From contig JAMONQ010000149.1 in NCBI GenBank assembly GCA_027065635.1, positions 1 to 7,697 on the forward strand: 7,697 nucleotides of DNA, written 5' to 3'. Of this stretch, positions 1 to 5,992 are shown piece by piece. Both the position numbers and the translations under genes were made by a program. Numbering within the stretch: the stretch's first letter is position 1; each line of letters opens with the position of its first letter. The notes below the pieces were generated by a model. The model saw only the letters and a program-made list of their open reading frames with translations, ran no database searches and was not told the DNA's origin. This DNA comes from Campylobacterales bacterium. Its GTDB lineage: Bacteria > Campylobacterota > Campylobacteria > Campylobacterales > Hydrogenimonadaceae.

Positions 1-574
1 TCCCCTCTTTGTATCCGTGGCGCTGTCTGAACTGGTTGAGAGCGTTTTTTCCTATATAGAGTCTATAAAGCTCATCGAAACTCATACCGGTTGCATCGAC
101 ACACTCCCAGAACTTTTCGAAAAGCTCCTGCACATACTCCTTCTCGTCGCTCTTTACGAGTGCAAGAGCCATGAGATCTTCAAAAGGCTCCAAAAACTCT
201 TCTATACGGCCATTATGCTCTTTCTTCCATGATTCGGGAAGTTTTATGTCGCTCTTTTTCATCGACGCGGCCGCAATCTTGGCCGCATTTTCCGGAGTCT
301 CGAACCTAAGAGCGTAACTCATGACGAAGTGCCAGATATCGACAATCTCTATCCTGATATTCTCCAGATCTATACCTCCGTCGATACTCTTCCAGTGTTT
401 CCAGCTGAAGCTATCCACAAGCTCCGCCGTCTCCATCACTATGCAGCGCTTCCAGTTGATCACCTTCCCCTGCCTCGTAACTCCGTCGCGCCACGAAGGG
501 CCGTTCGTATCGTCGTTTAGACGGTTTTGAAGATAAAACATCTCTTTCATCTTTTCAATCATACTCTTTTGCAC
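1..574 (-). CDS. dut: Dimeric all-alpha dUTPase, 3' end cut by window edge
   Basis: Hydrolyses dUTP to dUMP and pyrophosphate in the cytoplasm, which keeps uracil out of DNA and supplies dUMP for dTMP synthesis. The sequence shows 191 codons read without a stop to the left edge. The metal-binding pattern of the dimeric (Campylobacter/Leishmania-type) dUTPases is present: METAEL gives E48 and E51, and IEIVDIWH gives E76 and D79. Also visible are NWKRC before the first motif, SFSWKHW after it, and near the cut end GKNALNQFRQRHGYK, which matches the family's nucleotide-binding C-terminal helix. C. jejuni dUTPase is about 230 residues as I recall it, so roughly 40 residues are missing. The chosen start is the GTG at 574, because AGGAG lies five bases upstream. 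The in-frame ATG at 562 would be 17 bases from that site. The gene follows ftsW by 14 bases, so co-transcription is likely. It is not the trimeric dUTPase family. Confidence 0.93.
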   Translation of the reverse strand, partial: MQKSMIEKMKEMFYLQNRLNDDTNGPSWRDGVTRQGKVINWKRCIVMETAELVDSFSWKHWKSIDGGIDLENIRIEIVDIWHFVMSYALRFETPENAAKIAAASMKKSDIKLPESWKKEHNGRIEEFLEPFEDLMALALVKSDEKEYVQELFEKFWECVDATGMSFDELYRLYIGKNALNQFRQRHGYKEG

Positions 575-579
575 TCACA

Positions 580-584
580 CTCCT
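580..584 (-). promoter_or_regulatory. Shine-Dalgarno site that fixes the dut GTG start
   Basis: On the minus strand AGGAG lies between the ftsW stop (TAA, 591-589) and the dut GTG (574-572), with a five-base spacer. A TGA stop in the dut frame (577-575) directly precedes the GTG, so translation cannot begin further upstream. The site favours GTG over the more obvious ATG at 562. Confidence 0.7.
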
Positions 585-588
585 CTTT

Positions 589-1770
589 TTAAAGTCTCGC
601 TCTTTTGCTCATCGAAAGGGCAAGCCCCATGCCTATACTCAGAGCAAGCACCTGCGATCCGCCGTAGCTTAGAAAGGGTACCGCGATCCCCTTCAGCGGA
701 ATGACGCCGCTGATACCCAAAGCGTTGATCAAAAATGCAAGTCCGATAATCATCGCCATACCCACACAATATAGATAGTATACCGGTTTTTCGCTTCTTC
801 CGGCGATCTTGAGCAGCCTGAATATGACAAACATTATCAGCAGCACCACCACGGTGACGCCGACGATACCTATCTCCTCCGCCATGCCGGCAAGGACGAA
901 ATCGGTATGCACTTCACTCAAAAAACCGAGCTTGAGCACTCCGTTTCCAAGACCGGTACCGAAAAGACCTCCATGGTGGATGGCGTGCAGAGAATTGCTT
1001 ACCTGATAGGGCTCTTCGGCCAGATCGACCCTGGGGACCTTCGCTGCCCACTGCGGAAAGATTTTCGAAAGAAAGCTTTGCAGCATGAACCACCACCCCT
1101 TCACTCGCTCAATACGGTGAGGCGACGTAACTATAAAGCCCGCAAAAGCCACGAGTGCCATCAGGATCGAAAAGGCAAAAAAGCGAAGGCTGCTTCCTGC
1201 AAAAATCATCATCACGAGCAGCGTCCCGCCGAGCACTATCACCTGTCCGAGATCGTTTTGAAATATAGCTATGATGAACATGATCGCCACAAAAACTATA
1301 AAGTACGGAAGTACTATGAAAAGCTCCTCTTTTATCGTATAACGGTTCTGCCTGTCTCTGGCCATGTGTCGCGGCAATACCTTGCGCGAAAAGCTCCAGG
1401 CAAGAAAGAATACGAACCCGACTTTGAAAAACTCCACCGGCGCCAGCGATATCGGCCCAAGCCTTATCCACCGCTTCGCTCCTCCAACCTCCTTGGCAAA
1501 CTGTTCAGGCAAAAAAGGGAGCGCGACCATCAAAAGCGCCGAGAGCAGAAGCAGTGTGAATCCTACGGGAGTCACTATCTTTTCCGGACTCTGCCTCGCC
1601 AGCGCCCACATGATGACGATACCGGCCATACCGGCTATAAACTGGCGCAAAAAGAAGTGGTAGGGCTGGGTATTGAAAAGAAGTACCGTATAGGCGGAGA
1701 GTGAATAGCTAAAGACCATGCCGATAACTATAAGGGCTGTTACTGCAAGGAAAAGGGGACGGTCAATCAT
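589..1770 (-). CDS. ftsW: SEDS-family septal peptidoglycan glycosyltransferase FtsW
   Basis: Inner-membrane polymerase that joins lipid II into glycan strands at the division site, working with the class B PBP FtsI. From the chosen ATG the protein has 393 residues and about ten hydrophobic segments. SEDS hallmarks, numbered from that ATG, are GGAKRWIRLG (96-105), Asp249 in DLAEEPYQ, HTDF (288-291) followed by AEEIG, and PFLSYGGS (365-372). Asp249 sits six residues before the Tyr of the YQ pair, the spacing of the catalytic Asp in RodA/FtsW (family knowledge). The usual Gly/Pro-rich DPxGxGYQ is replaced by DLAEEPYQ, which I believe is a clade variant. The frame stays open to a TTG at 1857, but a strong extended -10 lies at 1811-1819, inside that extension, so the ATG at 1770 is preferred. 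Its ribosome site (GAGAG) is weak. RodA is the alternative; the C-terminal SYGGSQ region and ftsI nearby favour FtsW. Confidence 0.93.
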   Translation of the reverse strand: MIDRPLFLAVTALIVIGMVFSYSLSAYTVLLFNTQPYHFFLRQFIAGMAGIVIMWALARQSPEKIVTPVGFTLLLLSALLMVALPFLPEQFAKEVGGAKRWIRLGPISLAPVEFFKVGFVFFLAWSFSRKVLPRHMARDRQNRYTIKEELFIVLPYFIVFVAIMFIIAIFQNDLGQVIVLGGTLLVMMIFAGSSLRFFAFSILMALVAFAGFIVTSPHRIERVKGWWFMLQSFLSKIFPQWAAKVPRVDLAEEPYQVSNSLHAIHHGGLFGTGLGNGVLKLGFLSEVHTDFVLAGMAEEIGIVGVTVVVLLIMFVIFRLLKIAGRSEKPVYYLYCVGMAMIIGLAFLINALGISGVIPLKGIAVPFLSYGGSQVLALSIGMGLALSMSKRARL

Positions 1771-1810
1771 CGGCTCTCTTTGGTTTTGCGTAGCTTTTCG
1801 GGTTTTTGAT

Positions 1811-1819
1811 ATTATATCA
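1811..1819 (-). promoter_or_regulatory. Extended -10 promoter for ftsW-dut
   Basis: On the minus strand the sequence is TGATATAAT, a perfect TGn extension plus a perfect TATAAT. Transcription would start near 1804, about 34 bases before the ATG at 1770. A TTGACA occurs upstream (1835-1830), but only 13 bases separate it from the -10, too short for a standard -35. The promoter therefore probably relies on the extended -10, as is common in Campylobacterota. A second minus-strand TATAAT at 1862-1857 is a weaker candidate because it lacks the TGn extension. Confidence 0.6.
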
Positions 1820-1831
1820 GACCCAGGTCTG
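1818..1831. repeat. Palindrome between the -35-like and -10 boxes of ftsW
   Basis: The 14 bases CAGACCCAGGTCTG form an inverted repeat with perfect six-base arms (CAGACC/GGTCTG on the minus strand) around a two-base centre. One end overlaps the TG of the extended -10 and the other overlaps the TTGACA-like box. This is the position where a bound repressor would block RNA polymerase. No regulator can be named from this motif. Confidence 0.45.
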
Positions 1832-1904
1832 TCAAAAACACCGGATGTAAAGTTCAATTATAGGAAAATTTAACTGAAAATTCATTATCCGCAAGGTTTA
1901 TAAA

Positions 1905-2849
1905 ATGTTTTCAAGGTGGTGGCCGTTACTCTTGTCCATACTCTTTTTGAGCGGGTGCGTATCCCGCGAAAAAGAGGAGCGCACTCACACCCGCAAAGAG
2001 CAGCCACGGCTGCTCTACTACAGCGTCAACTCATACAAGCAGACGATGCAGATTCTCGACAATCTCGGTTATACCGACGAAGCTTTCAAAAAAGGGATGA
2101 AGCGGATCCCTCGTGTTCTTATTACACATATTTCGAAAAGGTGGCGCGAACAGGCCGACAAGATACCGATCGAAACGAAAAAGAGCATCTTTTTAAGACT
2201 GCTCGCTTCCGGCGCGCTGATAGCCGACGAAGAGATTTTGCAAGAAAGAGACAAGCTCCTGAATCTGATAGCCGAACTCTCAAAAGGCCCCATCTCGAGA
2301 AAAGATAGCCAATGGCTGCGCCACCTGGCGATAAAATACAAGGTTTTGAAAAACGAAAAAGATATACTCACAAGAGATAAGCTCGACGAACTCGTAAAAC
2401 GCGTAGATATCGTACCTCCCTCTATCGTTCTCGCACAAGGAGCCATAGAGAGCGGATGGGGTACTTCACGTTTTGCCGTGGAGGGGAACGCTCTGTTTGG
2501 CCAGTGGAGTTTCAGCGACAAAGCGCTCAAACCGAAAGAGCAGAGATCGCACCTCGGCAACTACGGCCTCGCCACATTCAAGACCCCGCTCGATTCTATA
2601 CGTTCCTATCTTCTCAATCTGAATACACATCCGGCATACCGTGAATTTCGCACACAGCGCGCCATGATGAGAGCCCACGGCATACCGCTAATGGGCGAAA
2701 CGCTCGTTCATACCCTCCGGCACTACTCCGAACGAGGCGAAGAGTATACGGAAGATCTGCTGAAAGTGATCCGTGCGAACAGACTCGACCTCGTAGACAG
2801 TGCGAAACTCGAAAGCGGCCGCCCCGTCATTATAGATCCGGAACCCTGA
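1905..2849 (+). CDS. Bax-like lipoprotein with GH73-type glucosaminidase domain
   Basis: Predicted peptidoglycan hydrolase (endo-beta-N-acetylglucosaminidase fold, Bax/COG2992 family) anchored to a membrane by lipid. The 314-residue product begins with a signal peptide ending in the lipobox LSGC, with Cys18 as the lipidation site. A charged linker (about 19-40) and a helical region (about 41-165) follow. The catalytic-type domain starts near 168: PPSIVLAQGAIESGWGTSRF contains Glu182 in the AxESGWG motif that carries the general acid in this superfamily, followed by GNALFGQW (194-201). Later parts (YGLATFKTPLDSI, YSERGEEYTEDLLKVI) resemble the C-terminal half of Bax proteins. The start is the ATG at 1905, with AAGG eight bases upstream. 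The gene is divergent from ftsW and lies directly upstream of the flagellar rod genes, but has its own stop four bases before their sigma-54 promoter. The fold is well supported; activity and substrate bond are inferred. Confidence 0.85.
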   Translation: MFSRWWPLLLSILFLSGCVSREKEERTHTRKEQPRLLYYSVNSYKQTMQILDNLGYTDEAFKKGMKRIPRVLITHISKRWREQADKIPIETKKSIFLRLLASGALIADEEILQERDKLLNLIAELSKGPISRKDSQWLRHLAIKYKVLKNEKDILTRDKLDELVKRVDIVPPSIVLAQGAIESGWGTSRFAVEGNALFGQWSFSDKALKPKEQRSHLGNYGLATFKTPLDSIRSYLLNLNTHPAYREFRTQRAMMRAHGIPLMGETLVHTLRHYSERGEEYTEDLLKVIRANRLDLVDSAKLESGRPVIIDPEP

Positions 2850-2852
2850 TCT

Positions 2853-2872
2853 TTCGGAACGTTTTTTGCTTG
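2853..2872 (+). promoter_or_regulatory. Sigma-54 (RpoN) promoter of the flgB operon
   Basis: The -24 element is CGGAAC, with GG at 2856-2857. The -12 element is TTGCTT, with GC at 2868-2869. Exactly ten bases separate GG from GC, the spacing sigma-54 requires. The wording GGAAC...TTTGCTT matches the flagellar class 2 promoters of Campylobacter and Helicobacter, where RpoN with the FlgS/FlgR pair drives rod and hook genes (established knowledge). Transcription would start near 2881, about 29 bases before flgB. The element lies wholly between the upstream lipoprotein stop and flgB. Confidence 0.85.
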
Positions 2873-2909
2873 TGTTTTTGCAGATGTTTCATACAGACAG
2901 GAGAACCGG

Positions 2910-3335
2910 ATGATAATGCAGACAAGCCCCGCAAGCGAATTGATGGAGAAAGCGCTCAATTACAGAGCGATGAGACAAAACCTGATAAGTTCGAATATTG
3001 CCAACGTCGACACACCCTACTACCGATCAAGAGATATCTCCTTCGAAAAGAGTCTCGTTGCGGAGCGAGCACGTCTGGAAGGCAAAAAGGATAAAAGGCT
3101 ACGCCTCGCCGCTACCGACAGTAGACATATGGAGCCGGTTCAGGAGGATGGCAGCGTAGCCAAAATCTTCTTCAGAGACGGCCACATGACAAGAAACGAC
3201 GCAAACAGTGTAGACCTCGATGTAGAGACTACCGAAATGGCAAAAAACCTCACAATGTACAACGCTCTTGTCGGCGCTATAAAAAAAGAGGGTTCCATCA
3301 TGCGCAGCGTAATAGAGGCTTCGGCTAAAGTATAA
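2910..3335 (+). CDS. flgB: Flagellar proximal rod protein FlgB
   Basis: One of the proximal rod subunits that join the MS ring and FliE to the distal rod; exported through the flagellar type III system and assembled in the periplasm. The 141-residue product matches FlgB in length. The conserved N-terminal rod signature is clear: LNYRAMRQNLISSNIANVDTP (residues about 16-36). The C-terminal helix after DLDVETTEMAKN (about 102-113) is the other half of the rod/hook coiled-coil domain. Start: ATG at 2910, with AGGAG (2899-2903) six bases upstream. The ATG at 2916 would be twelve bases away. It is the first gene of the sigma-54 unit, and its TAA overlaps the ribosome-binding site of flgC. Confidence 0.97.
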   Translation: MIMQTSPASELMEKALNYRAMRQNLISSNIANVDTPYYRSRDISFEKSLVAERARLEGKKDKRLRLAATDSRHMEPVQEDGSVAKIFFRDGHMTRNDANSVDLDVETTEMAKNLTMYNALVGAIKKEGSIMRSVIEASAKV

Positions 3336-3345
3336 GGAGTTTTTC

Positions 3346-3840
3346 ATGGGTTTTTTGAACAGTTTCGACATCAACGGCTACGGACTTTCGGCACAGCGCT
3401 TCAGAGTCGACATAATCAGCTCCAACATAGCCAACGCCAACACGACAAGAACAGAAGAGGGCGGACCTTACCGCAGGCGTGAAGTCGTTTTCAAGGCTTT
3501 CAATTTCGATAAAGTTTTAAACAGTAAAATAGAGGAAGATACAGATCCTCTTCCCTACTCCGATCCGCTTTCGGAAGGGATGGAGGGTAAAAGCGCCAAA
3601 CCGGCGCTGATGGGGGTACTGGTAGACAAGGTGGTTCGAGACGACAGTGAACCGAGAATGGAGTACGATCCGTCTCACCCCGACGCCAACAGCGAAGGGT
3701 ATGTAGCCTACCCCAATATCAACCCGGTGATAGAAATGGCCGATCTTATAGAAGCGACACGTGCATACCAGGCCAACGTAGCGGCGTTTCAGAGTGTGAA
3801 GGCTATGGCGAACGGCGCCATAGAGCTTTTGAAAGCGTAA
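3346..3840 (+). CDS. flgC: Flagellar proximal rod protein FlgC
   Basis: Proximal rod subunit paired with FlgB. The 164-residue product carries the FlgC N-terminal signature (NGYGLSAQRFRVDIISSNIANANTT, with the SSNIANANTT core) and the typical C-terminal stretch YPNINPVIEMADLIEATRAYQAN followed by AFQSVKAMANGAIELL. It is longer than the roughly 134-residue enterobacterial FlgC; the extra residues lie in the middle (about 45-105), acidic and Ser/Pro-rich, as I recall for Campylobacterota. The start has AAGGAG with a six-base spacer, and this site overlaps the flgB stop (TAAGGAG), so translation of the two is probably coupled. Confidence 0.98.
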   Translation: MGFLNSFDINGYGLSAQRFRVDIISSNIANANTTRTEEGGPYRRREVVFKAFNFDKVLNSKIEEDTDPLPYSDPLSEGMEGKSAKPALMGVLVDKVVRDDSEPRMEYDPSHPDANSEGYVAYPNINPVIEMADLIEATRAYQANVAAFQSVKAMANGAIELLKA

Positions 3841-3877
3841 ACTTTGACAGGCAATATCTAAAAGCAGGAACAGGCTG

Positions 3878-4180
3878 ATGGAGAAAAACATTCAGGGAGT
3901 CAACCAGCTCTCTTCGAGCGATATTCTAAAGAGCGGCAAGAGTGTCGACAAGAGTGAAGAGAGCAGTTTCGGCGAAGTGCTCAAAGAGTCTCTAAAGGAG
4001 GTCGACGACCTCCAGAAAAAGGGAGAAGAGGCTATGAGCGATATCGCGACCGGACAGGTGAAAGATCTCCACCAGGCCGCTTTGGCGATCGGAAAGGCGG
4101 AAACGAGTATGAAGCTTATGCTCGAAGTACGCAACAAGGCGATCAACGCATATAAAGAGATCCTCCGTACCCAGATCTGA
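3878..4180 (+). CDS. fliE: Flagellar MS ring/rod junction protein FliE
   Basis: Small exported protein that joins the MS ring (FliF) to the proximal rod and is needed early for export of rod proteins. The product has 100 residues, normal for the family. The first 28 residues are polar and variable. The conserved region runs from SFGEVLKESL through DLHQAALAIGKAETSMKLMLEVRNK to the end, AYKEILRTQI, the usual FliE C-terminal pattern. The start is the ATG at 3878, with AGGA (3866-3869) eight bases upstream. It follows flgC by 37 bases and precedes ftsI by 11 bases. A strong Shine-Dalgarno-like hairpin lies inside the gene (3997-4013). Confidence 0.96.
   Translation: MEKNIQGVNQLSSSDILKSGKSVDKSEESSFGEVLKESLKEVDDLQKKGEEAMSDIATGQVKDLHQAALAIGKAETSMKLMLEVRNKAINAYKEILRTQI
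3997..4013 (+). repeat. Hairpin within fliE containing a consensus Shine-Dalgarno
   Basis: The 17 bases GGAGGTCGACGACCTCC are a perfect inverted repeat: seven-base arms with a three-base loop. The left arm, with the preceding AAA, forms AAAGGAGGT, close to the full anti-Shine-Dalgarno complement, and would be hidden in the stem of the RNA. It codes for part of KEVDDLQ in FliE (residues about 40-46). No start codon lies at a useful distance and no U tract follows on the plus strand, so no function is assigned. Confidence 0.4.
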
Positions 4181-4191
4181 CAAACGTAACC

Positions 4192-5991
4192 GTGCCGCCC
4201 CTTTCTCCCCCTTCCAGCGAAATAGACGAGCGTATCGGGAAAAAAACGAAGCTCCTGCTCATAACTCTTCTGCTGGCGACAGGTGTAGTTTTCTTCCTCA
4301 CCTCCATCATCCATACAGCATTGACGAACAGACAGATACCGAAACTCGTTATCAGCGATACCGACCGCGCCCTGCACGGACAGATCCTTAGCAAAGAGGG
4401 CTTCAGACTGGTATTCAGCCAGAAACTCTACAAGGCGATGGTAAACACCAAAAACATAGATCCAGATAAAAAAGAGCTCTTCATCCGGCTTTTCAGCATA
4501 TACAGCGGAATAGACCAGAAGAGCATCAGAAAGCGCCTGAGGGCAAAAGGCAACGTAGTCCTCTCGTACTCCATCGACGCCAACAGAGCGAAATATCTCA
4601 AGGAGCTCGCCAGAAAACTGAGACTCCTGAAAGTTTTCATTCCATACAAAGATAGAAACGGCCGGATTATCAAGTATGGATTGAGCCTTACCGAAAGCGG
4701 AGAGTCGAGAATCTTCTCGTATCGGGATCTTCTCACTCCCGTACTCGGCTTCATCCGCAAATATGAAGATGAAGGCTTTACACGTCCGGCCGGCGTGAAG
4801 GGACTCGAAAAGTACTATCGAAGAGAGCTCATGCCTATACAAAACGGTATAGTCAAGGGCGAAAGGGATATCGGAAATACGATCATACTGGATGGAGACA
4901 GCTACGTAAAACCGGCCATTGACGGCATGACTCTTCGTCTAAATATAACCATCGGGCTTCAAAAAGCGGTCGAAACGCTGCTTGACAGGGCAAAAGAGGA
5001 GCTCCGCGCCAAGGAGGCGATAGCCTGTATAATGGAGGCTGAAACGGGTAAAATTGTCGCCCTGGCATCCTCGAACCGCTACGATCCCTCAAATATAAGA
5101 AGAAGCGACTACGACTCATTGAACGTATCGGCCGTCGAATATACATATGAGCCGGGATCGGTTATAAAACCGATAACATTCGCCCTTCTTCTCAAAGAGC
5201 ACAAAGTAAACCCGTTCGATATCGTCCGGACCTACGGCGGTCGCTACAAGCTTGGACGAAAGGTGATAACGGACGAGCACAAAGAGGAGTGGATGAGTGC
5301 TGAAAACGTTATCGTCTATTCGTCAAATATCGGCATAGCCCAACTTGCCCAGCGCCTTGACGCCGTGGATTTTACGGAAGGCTTCAGAGAGTTCGGATTT
5401 TTGCAAAAAACCGGGATAGATCTGCCGTACGAACATACCGGAATCATGCCGCATGTAACACAGATGAGGAGCGAAATCTATAAAGCGACGGTAGGTTACG
5501 GGTACGGGATGAGAGCCACTCTAATGCAGCTTGTTCGAGCCTACAATGTATTCAACAACAGAGGCAGACTCGTAGAACCCAGGATAGTCTCACAAATCAT
5601 TGACCCCTTCGGCAAAAAATATCCGGTTTCACAATCACTCGATACAAAACAGGTGATCCCGCAGGCAACCGCGGCGAAAATGATGTATATCCTCGAAAAG
5701 GTGGTAAAAAAAGGTACCGGTACCAAGGCCTACACACCGGGCCTGCGCATAGGAGGAAAGACCGGCACGGCCCATATAGCATCAAAAGGCGGATACGCGA
5801 ACCTCTACAACAGTTCGTTCATCGGCTTCGCCAACGACAAGGAGCACCGCTTCACAATAGGAGTACTGATAAGAGAACCGAAAAAAAAGTACCACTACTT
5901 CGCATCCATGTCGGCGGTACCGGTCTTCAAGCAGATCGTAGATATCCTGGTCGATCAAGGAGAGCTCAAGCCGGACCCCTCCATCAGATAG
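4192..5991 (+). CDS. ftsI: Class B penicillin-binding protein, FtsI/PBP3 type (pbpB)
   Basis: Peptidoglycan transpeptidase that cross-links stem peptides, normally as partner of FtsW at the septum. The 599-residue product has a short cytoplasmic N-terminus, one membrane helix (about 21-43), a dimerisation/pedestal region (about 50-240) and a transpeptidase domain. Active-site motifs are complete: SVIK with nucleophile Ser323, SSN (377-379) and KTGT (523-526, within GGKTGTAH). The GTG at 4192 is the only plausible start before the membrane helix, because the next candidate (TTG at 4321) lies after it. No good ribosome-binding site precedes the GTG, and the fliE stop is only 11 bases upstream, so translational coupling is likely. 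The gene is last in the sigma-54 flagellar unit, an order I recall from Campylobacter, where it is called pbpB. Its stop is one base from the convergent panC stop. PBP2 (MrdA) is less likely given the length and motif spacing. Confidence 0.92.
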   Translation: MPPLSPPSSEIDERIGKKTKLLLITLLLATGVVFFLTSIIHTALTNRQIPKLVISDTDRALHGQILSKEGFRLVFSQKLYKAMVNTKNIDPDKKELFIRLFSIYSGIDQKSIRKRLRAKGNVVLSYSIDANRAKYLKELARKLRLLKVFIPYKDRNGRIIKYGLSLTESGESRIFSYRDLLTPVLGFIRKYEDEGFTRPAGVKGLEKYYRRELMPIQNGIVKGERDIGNTIILDGDSYVKPAIDGMTLRLNITIGLQKAVETLLDRAKEELRAKEAIACIMEAETGKIVALASSNRYDPSNIRRSDYDSLNVSAVEYTYEPGSVIKPITFALLLKEHKVNPFDIVRTYGGRYKLGRKVITDEHKEEWMSAENVIVYSSNIGIAQLAQRLDAVDFTEGFREFGFLQKTGIDLPYEHTGIMPHVTQMRSEIYKATVGYGYGMRATLMQLVRAYNVFNNRGRLVEPRIVSQIIDPFGKKYPVSQSLDTKQVIPQATAAKMMYILEKVVKKGTGTKAYTPGLRIGGKTGTAHIASKGGYANLYNSSFIGFANDKEHRFTIGVLIREPKKKYHYFASMSAVPVFKQIVDILVDQGELKPDPSIR

Positions 5992-5992
5992 A

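Noticed and set aside
17..530. Short plus-strand frames opposite dut
   Set aside because: They are antisense to the dUTPase, whose metal-binding motifs are intact on the minus strand. Neither has a convincing ribosome site.
907..1704. Open frame of 265 codons on the plus strand, antisense to ftsW
   Set aside because: Composition is rich in Arg, Lys, His and Tyr with no hydrophobic core or motif, whereas the opposite strand encodes an intact FtsW with its conserved SEDS residues.
1771..1857. TTG start at 1857 for ftsW, adding 29 residues
   Set aside because: The added stretch is polar, unlike FtsW N-termini, and contains the extended -10 promoter at 1811-1819, so it would lie upstream of the transcript start.
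1857..1862. Second minus-strand TATAAT upstream of ftsW
   Set aside because: It lacks a TGn extension and any -35 at normal spacing, and it is further from the start than the better box at 1811-1816. It may be a minor promoter or a by-product of AT-rich sequence.
3892..4842. Open frame of 316 codons on the minus strand across fliE and the start of ftsI
   Set aside because: It spans two well-supported genes in antisense, has no recognisable domain, and no ribosome site or promoter that I can see. It is a codon-usage shadow.
5713..5724. Perfect 12-base palindrome GGTACCGGTACC followed by T on the minus strand
   Set aside because: It is two tandem Gly-Thr codon pairs coding for GTGT in a region where PBPs typically have KGTGTKA. 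The stem is only four pairs when looped, so terminator or operator function is not supported.
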